Assembly: GCA_019693395.1 (NCBI GenBank)
Contig: JAAMXP010001379.1
Coordinates: 6,458-27,726 of the forward strand
DNA length: 21,269 bases
Source of the DNA: Ettlia oleoabundans
Lineage: Eukaryota > Chlorophyta > Chlorophyceae > Chlamydomonadales
Direction of reading: 5' to 3'
The position numbers and the translations under genes are program-made. This document shows positions 9,225-19,400 of this stretch, piece after piece; position 1 is the first letter of the stretch, and each line of letters starts with the position of its first letter. The notes under the pieces were generated by a model that did no database searches, was not told the origin of the DNA, and was given only the letters and a program-made list of their open reading frames with translations.

Positions 9225-10000
9225 ACGCTTCGTTGCCAACCACTAGATGGCCGTTAGCGCCAAAGCGCCGTTATTGTGTTGGACTACGCACGGGTTACAA
9301 AGAGTGCATGCCTGCGATTGCAGTTTTGCTGGTGTTGTCAGACAGGAGGGCGGGTGCGGCAGCGCCGTCTGCTGAGGACTGTTGGCAGCCTGGCACCCGC
9401 CAAACAGCAGCAGCATCACTCTATGCCCGCTGCGACCAATGCTCTACCGGCGTGTACACATCACAGGCTGACCCATTCCGTGGTGGTTTCAACTACTGCC
9501 ATCTGTCCACTCGCAAGCTGGATTGTCTGGCACACCCCTCGTGGGGGGAGCGCCCGACTGGCTTGCCAGCTTTGCTAAGGCGTGCCCATCACCTTTGGCG
9601 CCATTCTACGTCGTCAGGGACCGGTTAGCGAAGCGTCTGTCGGCGAGCGGTTTGTGAGGGCGAGCGACAGGTGCAGGCAGGCGAAGACGTCTCAGCGCTG
9701 ACAGGCGTGCAGATTTAAGATACCTTTTCGTTAACAGCGATTATCGAGGTCTCGCGAGGCCGTCAGGGATTTTTCTTCCTTTTTTTGGCTGCAGCAGCGA
9801 GGTACATTCGTACATGGCCACACTGTACCGCAATTGGCAATGGCTCACGTTGATCACAGCTGCTCAATGGGGCGAGGTTCACGAGTCAGTAAATGCTTTC
9901 ACCTTGCTGAACTTAATGCAAGCGCAGATATTTCGTCATAAGTGCTACCTGTGGCAAACCCCTGGGCACAACCGACATCAAAGCTCACAGACGTTAACTA

Positions 10001-10005
10001 TTACA
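10001..10005 (-). terminator. Candidate poly(A) signal TGTAA for the DUF1824-like gene
   Basis: TGTAA on the minus strand, 74 nt downstream of the stop codon at 10079. TGTAA is the known dominant chlorophyte polyadenylation motif; use at this site is inferred from position. Confidence 0.45.
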
Positions 10006-10078
10006 ATACTGCCAGTGCATACGAGTGCATTAAACGCCCAGAGTTTCTGCAATGATAATATTTACTGAGAATCCCAGA

Positions 10079-11461
10079 TCAGCCCAGCTGAGGTGCTGGG
10101 CGGGCCATTTGCTCGTCGTGTAGCCCCAGGGGCAGGTGCCCCAGCTGCTTCTGCCCCAGCTGCACCAGCACGCCACGGTCCCGCCCCTCATATCGGGTGG
10201 CATAGCACAGCCCGCTGGCAGAGTTGTACTTGATGTACACGGCACCCTGTATCGCTGGAGCTGCCGCAACGCCTGGCACACGGCTCTCGGGCATCTGCAG
10301 CCACGGGCACAACCCGCAGCAGTGCGTGTGCAGGTCGGAAGGAAGATTTTAGAGCTTGAAAGATAGCAGAATGCATCTACATTTTTAATAGAAGATATAT
10401 GATACAGCAGTTATGAGGACTAGCTGTCAGCAGCTGCAGCGCCTGCCAGCATTAGGTCACGTTACAGCCTGCAAACACCTCAGGCTGATGTGCGCATTGC
10501 ATTCTGCAGGTGCAAACCGTTCTGCTCTTCTGCAGAGCAGGCCTACCCAGTCTACCTTAAAAGCCAGCCCCAGGGCCTGGCAGTAGTCCCGCAGCGCACG
10601 CACCGCCAGGCGCACATCGGAAGCCACCACCCCCAGCAGCACCTCTGGTGTGTCCGCCACATCCGGGCTCCAGCCAGCAGGCGCGTGCGGCAGACTGGAG
10701 GCGACCTGTGCGCACATTGGATGAGGGACAGGTAGGGCAAAACCGCGGCATCAGCTTGTGAATGGTTAGACATTGGCAGCGCTGGAATGGCAGCATACCA
10801 CTTTTCAGTGCGCAACAGGCAGCAGCAGCAATTATTCTCACCATACTGGTAAAGACATTTGTGATTGAATTTGGCTATTGCCTTATTGCAGCTGTCATGC
10901 ATGGGTCGCAGGCAGCAGTGTGCGCACCAGCAGAGCATCGCGCAGGCGCTGCCGCTTCTCCTTCGAGTCCAGGAAGCTCTGGGCCAGACCCCGCGCCTCC
11001 TTAGCACTGAAATCTTCCAGCAGACGCCAGGACTCCTCCACCTCCATCGCTACACATAGGCGGGAGGCTCGAGAAGCTAGACTTGACAGTGGGAAGCCTT
11101 GTCGCCGCCAAGAGAGCGCCATACTGACCAGCGGCACCGCCCGCCAAGCATTAATGACAGGGCAGACAACAATTTGTCCATTACCTTGTGAGGGAGCCTC
11201 CACTTGCAGTGCTCTGACTGTATGTCGTAGTGGGCAGCCAGGCGACCGCCAGGACTGAGACACTGTGCTGCCCACCCATTGCCGCAGGAGTGGGTGCCGT
11301 TGCCGCTGTTGCTGCTGCGTGCTGCAAGCCCTGCTGGGCCAGATCATTGCAGCTGCAGGCGTCTGCATACACGTTATAATGTCACTAGGGTGCCGTTGCA
11401 ACTGCCCAGGCCGCTGCTGCTGCAGAACATGTCGGGCAACACCTGTTTGCTGGAATGACAT
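10079..11461 (-). CDS. DUF1824-like protein, probably plastid-targeted
   Basis: Exons 11461-11185, 11049-10928, 10705-10556 and 10294-10079 join in phase to 254 residues. The N-terminal 90 or so residues are rich in Gln, Arg, Ser and Ala with few acidic residues, as in a chloroplast transit peptide; a second ATG (MQTPAAAMIW) could be the real start. The body, from MEVEESWRLLEDFSAKEA, contains a helical part RQRLRDALLVASSLP, a middle part EVLLGVVASDVRLAVRALRDYCQALG, and a C-terminal beta-rich part GAVYIKYNSASGLCYATRYE, GRDRGVLVQLG and GHLPLGLHDEQM. This order of motifs resembles the DUF1824 family of cyanobacteria and plastid-bearing organisms (YLQALG, then VYIKFN..G..Y...Y.G..RGVLVSC), as I remember it. 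No biochemical function is known for the family. Intron 1 (135 nt) keeps the frame open. The gene is head-to-head with the DUF4602-like gene. Confidence 0.65.
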
Positions 11462-11696
11462 GGCTGGTTGCTAGCTATGAGTATTCCGGTGCAATTAGCG
11501 CCACTTGTACTGTCGTGGTATCCATACATGCGCAGGTTTCTCACCAGTACACCGTGGCACATTGCCAGCCTGGCCTTGCGCGCGATTGGCACCCCTGAGG
11601 GTGTGTGCAAAACTACCGCGTGACTTACAATTTTCACAGAGTCCGCAATTTCTCATCCAGGTCCGAACCTGGCTTCATGCGTGACTATTGAAGGCG
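11462..11696. promoter_or_regulatory. Short bidirectional promoter region
   Basis: Only 235 bp separate the start codons of the DUF1824-like gene (minus, 11461) and the DUF4602-like gene (plus, 11697), so both promoters and 5' leaders must lie here. No clear TATA box is seen. A perfect 6-bp inverted repeat, CCAGGT-CCGA-ACCTGG at 11657-11672, sits 25 nt before the plus-strand ATG. Confidence 0.55.
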
Positions 11697-13883
11697 ATGG
11701 CAAAGCCTGCTTCGCATAAAGCCAAGAAGAGGAAACGGGAGGAGGAGGCTGACCAGGGGGATGATGCATTGGCAGAGCGCTTGGCTGCATATGGTGCGCC
11801 CACACGCATGCCGTCTTGCTACGCAGCGGGTTCACAGCCTGCGACTATGTCCTGCCTTGCGCAACACACCTCTTGGCAGGCCATCATGTTCCGGGCTTCC
11901 GGCTTCATTGCTGCCCCGCTCCTGCTGCCGCCAAAAGGCGGCTCCCGGCTTGCCGCTCCACTACACACCAGGAATTCCATTTCAAGCATGCACTCATGAT
12001 ACTTCTTGGGTGCTGCAGGTGAGCGTTTCCTGCAGATGTTTGATGACCATGACAGCAGACCTGCAGCACCCACCTCTAAATCACGTGCAGCAACCTTGAA
12101 CGGTGCCGAAAGCGACGACGGCGGCAGCAACAGCAGTGGCAGTGAGGTGGAAGCTGACGGGGACGTAGTTGAGCACATTTTTGAGGGCGGGGCAATACTA
12201 CAGCAAGCCAGTGGTTTGTCAAAAAATCTGGGTGCAGGCAGCGCTGTCGGCAGCATGCGGGGAGTCGCAGCCAGAGGGGCGGGGCCAGCTGGCGGCACCG
12301 GCGGCCAGCCCTCCACCTCCCACCACCACCAGCAGCAACAGCGGCAGGAGGAGCTGGATTGGCTGAAGGCGGAGCGAAAACGCTTCATGTCTTCCAAGGC
12401 CACAGTGGTGTCTGGGGGCGGCGGCACGCCAGGCCGGCAAGCGGGGCGCAACGCGCGACAACGGCCTGGCAGCGGCATGCCAGGCGGCGGTGGCGCTGAT
12501 GCTGATGCTGAGAGCGTGAGTCGAGAGGAGTTCCTCAAGATGCAGCGGGAGGTGCAGCTGTACGGTGAGGCCGTCTGGTATCCACCGATAAGCGACTAAC
12601 GCAGTTCCATTGCGTTGCTGCGCTAAATTGCTGCCCCTCATTTGGGGTGCCTGCGAGGCCTTGCGCTGCTGAAGTTCACGCGGCTCCCCGCTTGAAGCAG
12701 CTGCTCCAGCCTTGCACTGCACGACATGCATGGGGCGGCACACGCCACGTATGCGGGGGAGCAGCGGCAGGTGGCGGCTTCTCCTGAGGCTGCTCCCGCC
12801 TTCATTCGCTGCTCCGGCCCCTCGCCCCCGGAAGTATTTTCCGGGTGGCACCACCCGCCCTACCCGCTGCGCTGTGCCGCCCGGACAACAAACCCGCTGT
12901 GGGCACATAGTACAGCCACTGCAGAGGCTCGCTATCTAGCCAGCCGAGCACCTGTGTGGCTGCCTCCAATCCCCACCACATCCTTCCTGTGATGTACCTT
13001 CACTCCGACATGTCATCGTTGTTAGCCACCTATCACTGCAGCTCAAGTTACCTTTTCATTGCCTGCACATGATGGTCAACCCCACAGCCCCTGCTCCCTC
13101 CCCCTTCCTTCCCCTTCTATTTTGTTGCTGCTTGCTCTGGCATGCATCTGTGCATCTGCTGCCGCCCCTTCCCTCCCATTCCCAATGCTGCCTGCTCTTC
13201 CGTGGATATGCTGCCGCATCAACACAGTCGCTGCTGCTCTAAACCGTAACAGCAAGGTCATAGTTTCACTGTTTTTTGAGTTCGATTGCGAGGCGCAGGT
13301 GCTGCTGCTTTGGACCGCAAGAGTAAGAAAAAGTTTGAGGCGGAGATGCTGGCCATGCTAGGCGCCAAGGCTGTTGCGCGGCCCCGCATTCCAGCAGCCA
13401 TTGGGTATGGCATGGCCCGCAAGCAGGCGCAGCGTGAGGAGCGGGCATTGCAGGAGGGTATCGCTGGTGAGCTGCCTGGCATGCCTCATACCAGGCTGGC
13501 AGGATGACCGTGTATGCACCTGTGCTGCTGTGGCCTGCTTCTACCTGCCCGGCTTCTGCCTGGCTGAGGTGCACTGTTGTGCTACTGTGGTATGTTGCCA
13601 GTATGCGTTGCGCCTGTTTGGGGCAGCCCGCCAGGCTACCTGTCATGCTACCTTCCCGCCACTCTCTCACCTGCCATTGGGCCACGGCCAATGTTTGCCC
13701 CCTGCAGCTGGCATGATCCAGCAGAAGGGCATGGGCAAGAAGAAGCGAAGAGAGAAGGCTAAGAATCTGGACAGGGGCCTGATGGAGGACGGTGGTGCCT
13801 TCAGGCCGGGAATGCTGCGCGTCAAGCCGCCCCGCATTGGCGGGGGCGGCAGCGGCGGAGGCAGCAGCCGGCGCCTTAAGTAG
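11697..13883 (+). CDS. DUF4602 (C1orf131 / Faf1-like) ribosome-biogenesis protein
   Basis: Exons 11697-11793, 12019-12564, 13299-13466 and 13708-13883 join in phase to 328 residues. The start MAKPASHKAKKRKREEE contains a basic nuclear localisation-like cluster. Residues 33-210 are low-complexity Ser/Gly/Gln/Ala-rich with HHHQQQQRQEELDWLKAE. The conserved C-terminal half reads REEFLKMQREVQLYGAAALD, KSKKKFEAEMLAMLGAK, GYGMARKQAQREER, KGMGKKKRREKAK, and GGAFRPGMLRVKPPRI. The MLGAK motif, the Lys-rich middle and the final G.FR.GML.vkp..I match DUF4602 proteins (human C1orf131, yeast Faf1), which act in 40S subunit assembly in the nucleolus. A role in the SSU processome is inferred from the family. 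Exon 2 begins GTGAGC directly after TGCAG. Intron 2 (12565-13298) is long for this region and holds nothing I recognise. The gene shares a 235 bp divergent promoter with the DUF1824-like gene. Confidence 0.7.
12565..13298 (+). other. Long intron 2 of the DUF4602-like gene
   Basis: This 734 nt stretch runs from TACG|GTGAGG to GGCGCAG|GTGCTG, phase 1 on both sides. It contains a C/T-rich patch at about 13080-13200 and several short open frames with no recognisable motif. I see no exon that fits the phase and family resemblance better than skipping it. Confidence 0.55.
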
Positions 13884-14847
13884 TGGCCGGGACCATTACC
13901 ATGTGCTGCTATGTACTTGCAATACACGTTACATTGGTTGTACACTGTCTAAGGTGTGTACTGTCTAGCTAGTTGTACCAAAACAAAGTACCAGGCACAG
14001 GCGACAATTTTCCTCTACTTATTGGTAACAAGACAATGCAACATAACGCTGGTGCAGGGCACTAAACGACACAAAACCTGCAGGTTACTCGCCGCAGCAC
14101 TAGGGAGCAAACTATAACACACAGCATGCCTACAGAACACAAGCAGATGAACAGAGGGAAGCGCAGGAAATTGTGCAGGATGCAAGGCAATTAGATTGGA
14201 GTTGCAGGAAGGACAGCACAAAGCGAGGCTGCGCAAGGCGGCCCAACTCCACAACGGAGCACGGCAACGCATGATGCATGGTACACGGCAATGCAGGGCA
14301 CCACAAACTAACGATGTGTCAAGGAATGAAGTGGCGACTGTTATGGGCATGACAGGGCAGGGCAACTAAGCGTTGTGAACAGAGGCGCTAGTAGCGAAGG
14401 CGGGCAAGCGATGCCAAGAGGAGAAAGAGGGCAGGGAGGACAGTCACGCCTTGCTGCAGGTAAGGCAGGGGCCGCAGCCTGGCTGCCCGCACACTGGTGC
14501 ATGCAAGTCATGGCAGGCTGAAAAGAGCCTTAAGCAGGGTGTGAGGTACAGGCAAGGTGCAGGTGAAGAAAAAGAGGGTCGGAGAACAGACGGTGCTGCA
14601 CGTGGCAGCACCCTGTCGCCAGCTGTTACATCAAATGCTGCTTGCAGCAGGCTACTAGTTATGAAAACTACAGTGCCATCTCGGCGATCTTAATGGGCAA
14701 AGTGGGTGGCGGTGGAATTGAATGGCGATGATGGAAGTCGTCACTTCAGGTTGTGTTTTGGATGGCAGGGTGTGCGCTGGTGTGCATGAGCGTACTAGTG
14801 TGCTGCCATGCCGCGGGCCACCTCAACGGACCACCTCAGCTACCCCC
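13884..14847. other. Convergent intergenic region between DUF4602-like and Ser/Pro-rich genes
   Basis: This 964 bp stretch lies between two facing stop codons. A minus-strand TGTAA at 14630-14626 lies 218 nt past the stop of the minus-strand gene and is a candidate poly(A) signal. The open frame at 14015-14365 (minus) has no domain I recognise and no splice context, so I do not call it. I see nothing else here. Confidence 0.45.
14626..14630 (-). terminator. Candidate poly(A) signal TGTAA for the Ser/Pro-rich gene
   Basis: TGTAA on the minus strand about 218 nt downstream of the stop codon at 14848. Inferred from the known chlorophyte motif and its position. Confidence 0.4.
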
Positions 14848-16167
14848 TCAGCTTGGGTGCATGGGGCTGTCAGGCAGCTCCTCCTGCTCCCAATGCATGA
14901 CTGCAGGCGCAGGGAGGAAGTGAAAGAGGTGAGCAAGGACGCAGTATTGATAGAAGAAAGGGGAGGTTGCGACAGGGTGCCACACCAGTTGGCGAATTGC
15001 CATCACAAGCTAGAATTCCCGTGAAGCAATTGGCTAGTAGGAGCTGCAGGTGCAGACTGGTGGCCACAATGCGCATGATATCAGCTGGAAGAAAGAGCCT
15101 TGAGAGAGCAGAACTGGATTCCTGCCCGCAGTTTCCCGCCCACCTACTGCCCCTCAGTCATCACTCACTTGAGGCGGGGTAATGCGTGTCCCCCAGTTGA
15201 GCCAGCAGGGAGTCCAGCTGAGAGGGGGGGCCACCGTCAAAACGGCGCGCCGCCGTCACATCTGCGAGCACGTTGGCGACCACATCTGACACGTCAACGC
15301 CCCCCTGGGACGGTTGCCGCCCTGGGGAGGGCGGACGCGTGGCTGGCACCATCCAACTGCTAAAGCTGGGGGCGTGGCACAGGTTGGCGGCCGTGGGTGA
15401 TACAGAGGGCTGCGGCGCGCTGCGTGCTGGCGTGGGCATTCCAGGTGACAGCAGCCCTGCGTGACCGTGGGGTGACGGGATGGCCAGCGGCGCAGACACT
15501 GGCAGGCGTGGCCGGCTGGCTGGGCTGAACAGCCAGGTGGCCGCCGCCGTATCTGCCGCGCTGCTGCTGTCAGGATGCTGATTCTCGCGATCCCAGCCGT
15601 CCTCATTGCCACTGCTGTCCTGGCCGGTGCTGTCTCTGGCTGGCGGCTGTGGGGGCCAGTCTGTGGCGGCAGCGTTACCGCCGGAGGGCACCCAAGGGCA
15701 GGGCGGGACTCCGATGCTTGGTGCTGCTGCGGACACCGTGGCAAAAGGGCTTGGTGGAATATCTTCAGGAGTCACGAAGTTGAGAGGCTTGGCCGGTGGC
15801 GAGTTGCAGATGTGTTGCTGCTCAGGAGCAGGAGGGTCTTCTGCTCTCCCACTGCCGCTGCTGGCTGCGGCACTGCTCCCGCTGCCGGTGCGCTGCAGGC
15901 CGCTGGAAGCCAGTCCATAGCGGCGCCCCGCGGGCACACTGGCTTTGATCCTGCAACCGCGAAAGACGTGCAAGGCTCTGGTTCGCCGTATCAGGTAAGA
16001 AGTGATGCCAAAGGTGATGTCAAAGGCGATGCGTGCTCCCTTTCCAGGTTTGAAGGCCCTGCTTACCCAACAGCATGCTCCTGATGTTGCTGAAGCTTAA
16101 GATCTCCTGCCCGCCTCTTCACACTCGCGCCCAGAACGTCCAAGCTTTTGCTACCAGACCTCTTCAT
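14848..16167 (-). CDS. Unrecognised Ser/Pro-rich protein
   Basis: Exons 16167-16067, 15950-15169, 15084-15007 and 14900-14848 join in phase to 337 residues. The start MKRSGSKSLDVLGASVKRRA is basic and nuclear-like. The large exon 2 is mostly disordered and Ser/Pro/Ala-rich, with a conserved-looking block KPLNFVTPEDIPPSPF near residue 100, several SP/TP dipeptides that would suit proline-directed kinases (FSPAS, IPSPHG, LLSPGMPTP, SVSPTA, PPSPGR), and DRENQHP, which resembles but does not match a KEN box. A short helical part, VSDVVANVLADV, precedes SQLDSLLAQLGD. Exon 3 adds DIMRIVATSLHLQLLLANC and exon 4 the acidic end MHWEQEELPDSPMHPS. The exon 3 donor could instead be at 14985, also in phase. 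I do not recognise the family; a nuclear, phosphorylation-regulated protein is a guess. It is head-to-head with the next gene. Confidence 0.55.
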
Positions 16168-16439
16168 TCAAGCAGGATTTTGCCTTCGAGATTATGTTTT
16201 TGGGGTGCGAACTGGTTCGAGACAGGTGCGAACTGTGTAAATGGGGCCTGAATTGCAGAGAACAAAATTTCAAGCGGGCGCCATGCTGTGCGCTGTGTCG
16301 CGACATCGTGACGGTTTTCTTCGCCTGTTCGTTTCCCAAGGGATCTTCTAAACTTATGCGATGTGCCGCAGGCGTCCCCGCCCGCGTTCCTTGCTCTTCA
16401 ACCTTGTAGACCCCACTCGCTGATTGTGCGCTTGCTGGC
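16168..16439. promoter_or_regulatory. Short bidirectional promoter with an 11-bp direct repeat
   Basis: These 272 bp separate the starts of the Ser/Pro-rich gene (minus) and the large helical protein gene (plus). GGTGCGAACTG occurs twice, at 16204-16214 and 16225-16235, exactly 21 bp apart. The rest is of mixed composition with no clear TATA box. The open frame at 16194-16409 is Cys-rich, has no recognisable domain and is judged fortuitous. Confidence 0.5.
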
Positions 16440-19400
16440 ATGCCCCCGTAAGTGATCTGGTTTATACATAACTAATGACTGACCACAAGCCCGGGACTCC
16501 TCTCCACTCGCAGTGCTGCCCTCCGCCCCTGTCCTGCAGCACCGGCGGCGGCCTGGACAACCTGCTAGAGCTCCTAGGAAGTCGCCCGGCACAACAGAAA
16601 GGCGCGGCTGGCAAGGCTGCGCTTGCTCCACGCAACAGCAATATGACGACCGCTGGCACAGCCCGCCTGTCGAGCGGCGGCGTTGGTGGCGGGAGCGATG
16701 ATGACTTGAAGCAGCTGCTGGATTCGTTACCAGAGTGCGTGGATTGACTTTGGGGGATGGTCGGGAAATATCAGTAAATTCAACTCCAACGAATGCTTGC
16801 TGTGTCGCTCCCTGCACTTTTGTTGCAAGCCTTGCATATTGCATATGCACACAAAGCAGCATCATTTTGCGCCATGAGCCTGTTGTGCAGCTTTGATCAA
16901 ACTCTGAAGGAGCAGAAGAAGCTGCTGGAGAAGCACCAGAAGCGGCAGAAGGCAGAGGAGGCGCGGGCGGCAGCGCAGCAGCGGGTGCAGCGTGATGCAG
17001 CTGAACAAGCAGGTGGGGCGGGCCGTTTCCTCAAGCAGCATTTGCCATGGTTGCTGAGCTGGAAGAAGCTGCTCACCAGCAGTAACAACCTCATGGGCAG
17101 CCGAAGTCCTTCGCTGGGCAGCACTGTTGTTTTTGAAGTGACTGCTGGCGGCCCTTGAATGTACTGCACACACCTCAAACTCAGGAAGCTGGGTGCACAC
17201 TCCTAGCCCAGGCGCCCCTCCGCCTCACCTCCAATCGTTGCAAATCGCAGAAGAGGAGGCTGCGGCTGCAGATGCCGCTGCCAAGATGCAGCAGCTGCGT
17301 GAGAAGCTGACAGTGGGAGTGGACCTGGAGGAGCTGCGGGAGCAGGAGGCGGTACTGCAGGCACTACCGCCGCCACAGGTGCGCCTGCAGGCAATGGGCA
17401 AGGGTGCACATACAGTCATCTGGTTTGCTGTTCATGTGCGGGCGCTTAGTGTGGGTGCAGGTGCAATGCCTAACTCTTGGCACCCAGCTTCATGGGGCCG
17501 GCAACATATGGGAGGGGCCTGCCAACCTGGACTTGCATGCAGACTCATCTCACAATTACCTTAGTTGGGTCGGCCCCCCGCCAAACCCCCGCCTCACACG
17601 CAGGGTCTTTCAGACCTGGACCTGCATGCTGGGTACCTTGAGGCGCTGGAGACGTCTGCGGCTGAGCTGGGGCTGGACCTGGCCTCACAGGCAGCGGCGG
17701 CTGACCAGAGTGAAAACCAGGTCAGTGAATGGCTTGGTGGGGTCACTGGGTGGATAGGTGACAAGTGGTTAGCAGGTTGTGGTGTAGTTGATGGTTAATG
17801 GGCAAGTGCAACGGCTGGTGTCGGTAGTACAAGCTTGTCTGGGTGGTGGTGTTGTGGTGTTGGCTGCAGTGGTGCTGGGTCAACTGCAGCTGCTGGCGTG
17901 GGTCCCCGGGCTCCCGCTTCATGAGGTCACACACGACGAGTCCCCTGATTTACCTGCCTTAGTGTCACTCGCTGCAATGCTGCACTGCTGCACCAGCCTC
18001 GTCGTACCGTGCCCCCAGCGTGCCGGCCTGTCTGTCTAGCCTGCCGCCGCAGGTTCTGCAAGAAATGTTTCTGTGTGGGCTGCGATCCGGATTTGTGCGC
18101 AACATGGCGCTGCAGCGTGGCACTGCAGGGCAGCCGCTCATTCACGCGCTGCTGGCAATCATGACACAGGTGGGAGATATAACATTTGAACCAGCAGACT
18201 AACCACAATAGTGTGCACGGGGGTAAACACATCCAAATGAGCGCGACTTAGGCCTGCCTGCTCTGTTGCGCTGCTGTGTTGCCTGCTGCTCAATGGAAGG
18301 ATGCTGCCTTTATCCGCTGCTGCTGCACATTGTTTAGGCAGAGTGAGTGAGGTATACTCAGCAGCAGATGGTGCGCTGCTGAGTACACCTCCTGTGTCTA
18401 CAGAGCCCCATCAGTCCTGTCACAGAACGGTCTTGCTGCTGTGCTTGCTTTTCATGCAGAGCCCTGATGCAGAGACTTTGGGGGCTGCCTTTGTCACGCT
18501 GCTGGCGCTGATGGGAGAAGGTGCTGATGCGGGAAGCAGCGCCAGCAGCAACGGAGGGCAGCAGGCAGCCGACTGGCTGATGCTGGATGCACACTACGGG
18601 CTGCCTACGGCAGCTACTGGCGCCACGGTGCCTGCATGTTCACTGGACTGCATCCCTACGGATGCACAGCTGATGGATGCGCTGCGAGCCAACGGGTACC
18701 GCCCAGAGGGAGCTGGCGGCAGCGGCGGTGGCGCCAGGGATGGCAGGACCCAGCGGGGCGCCACTCCGCAGCGGCAGCAGGCAGAAGATGAGCAGGATGC
18801 GGGGACGGCAGGGGGAGAGGAGCAGGAGGGTCGCACGGTGCGCCTGCAGGCAATCAAGCTCATCCTGCGTACAGCGGCTACGGTGTGCAACTACTGCAGC
18901 AAGGTGAGTTGGTGCCTGGCAGCTGCGGCTTTCTGCTGCAGTTATGACACCAGCACCCCTTCCCTGGCATTCTGCCTGAAATGGCAGCACAAGTGCCCAC
19001 CAAATGCCTGCTTCCTGGCGGGATGGCAGCACCAACGTGGAAAGGCAACCTCTCCCGGTTGCTTGGCATTTAGGCAACACCTTGCTCATTCCCGCTTAAA
19101 CCTTATTCCCGTGCAAGCAGCTTGGCCAGCCGTGCTCCGCTTGTTCAACCTGAGCATTCCCACCCGTCCTTGCCTCCCACCCCTCCTTGCCCCCATGCAG
19201 CACCCCAAGTCGGCTGTGGCGGCGGGTGCTCTGTCCCGGGAGGGCCTCTCTGGTCTGCTGCTGGCGGCTGTGCGGCTGGGACTGGACCCTGCGGCCAACC
19301 AGCTGCAGCTGGACCTGGATGCAGGCAAGCACTGGGGGACGATGGGAGGGGGAATCCACAACAAATGAATCTACAGATATGGGGAGGAGTGGGCAGGCAA

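Larger units (their letters stand above)
9198..10078. promoter_or_regulatory. Intergenic: upstream of H1-like gene, 3' flank of DUF1824-like gene
   Basis: This 881 bp region lies between two tandem minus-strand genes. No coding exon is supported; the open frame at 9814-10068 (plus) has no recognisable motif and ordinary composition. A minus-strand TGTAA at 10005-10001 lies 74 nt past the stop codon of the DUF1824-like gene and is a good poly(A) signal candidate. The region 9700-10075 is clearly more A/T-rich than the genes. A G-rich tract at 9204-9224 abuts the H1-like start codon. Confidence 0.45.

Noticed and set aside
9814..10068. 84-codon plus-strand open frame
   Set aside because: It lies in an A/T-rich 3' flank, has no recognisable motif, and overlaps the probable poly(A) region of the minus-strand gene.
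15129..15140. TTTCCCGCC, an E2F-like site
   Set aside because: It lies inside intron 2 of the minus-strand gene, away from any start, and a single short match is expected by chance.
15575..16084. 169-codon plus-strand frame over the Ser/Pro-rich gene
   Set aside because: The minus strand has four exons with matching phases and a sensible protein; the plus frame is compositional shadow.
16200..16240. GGTTCGAGAC resembling a tRNA T-loop
   Set aside because: No matching T-stem, anticodon arm or acceptor stem could be found around it.
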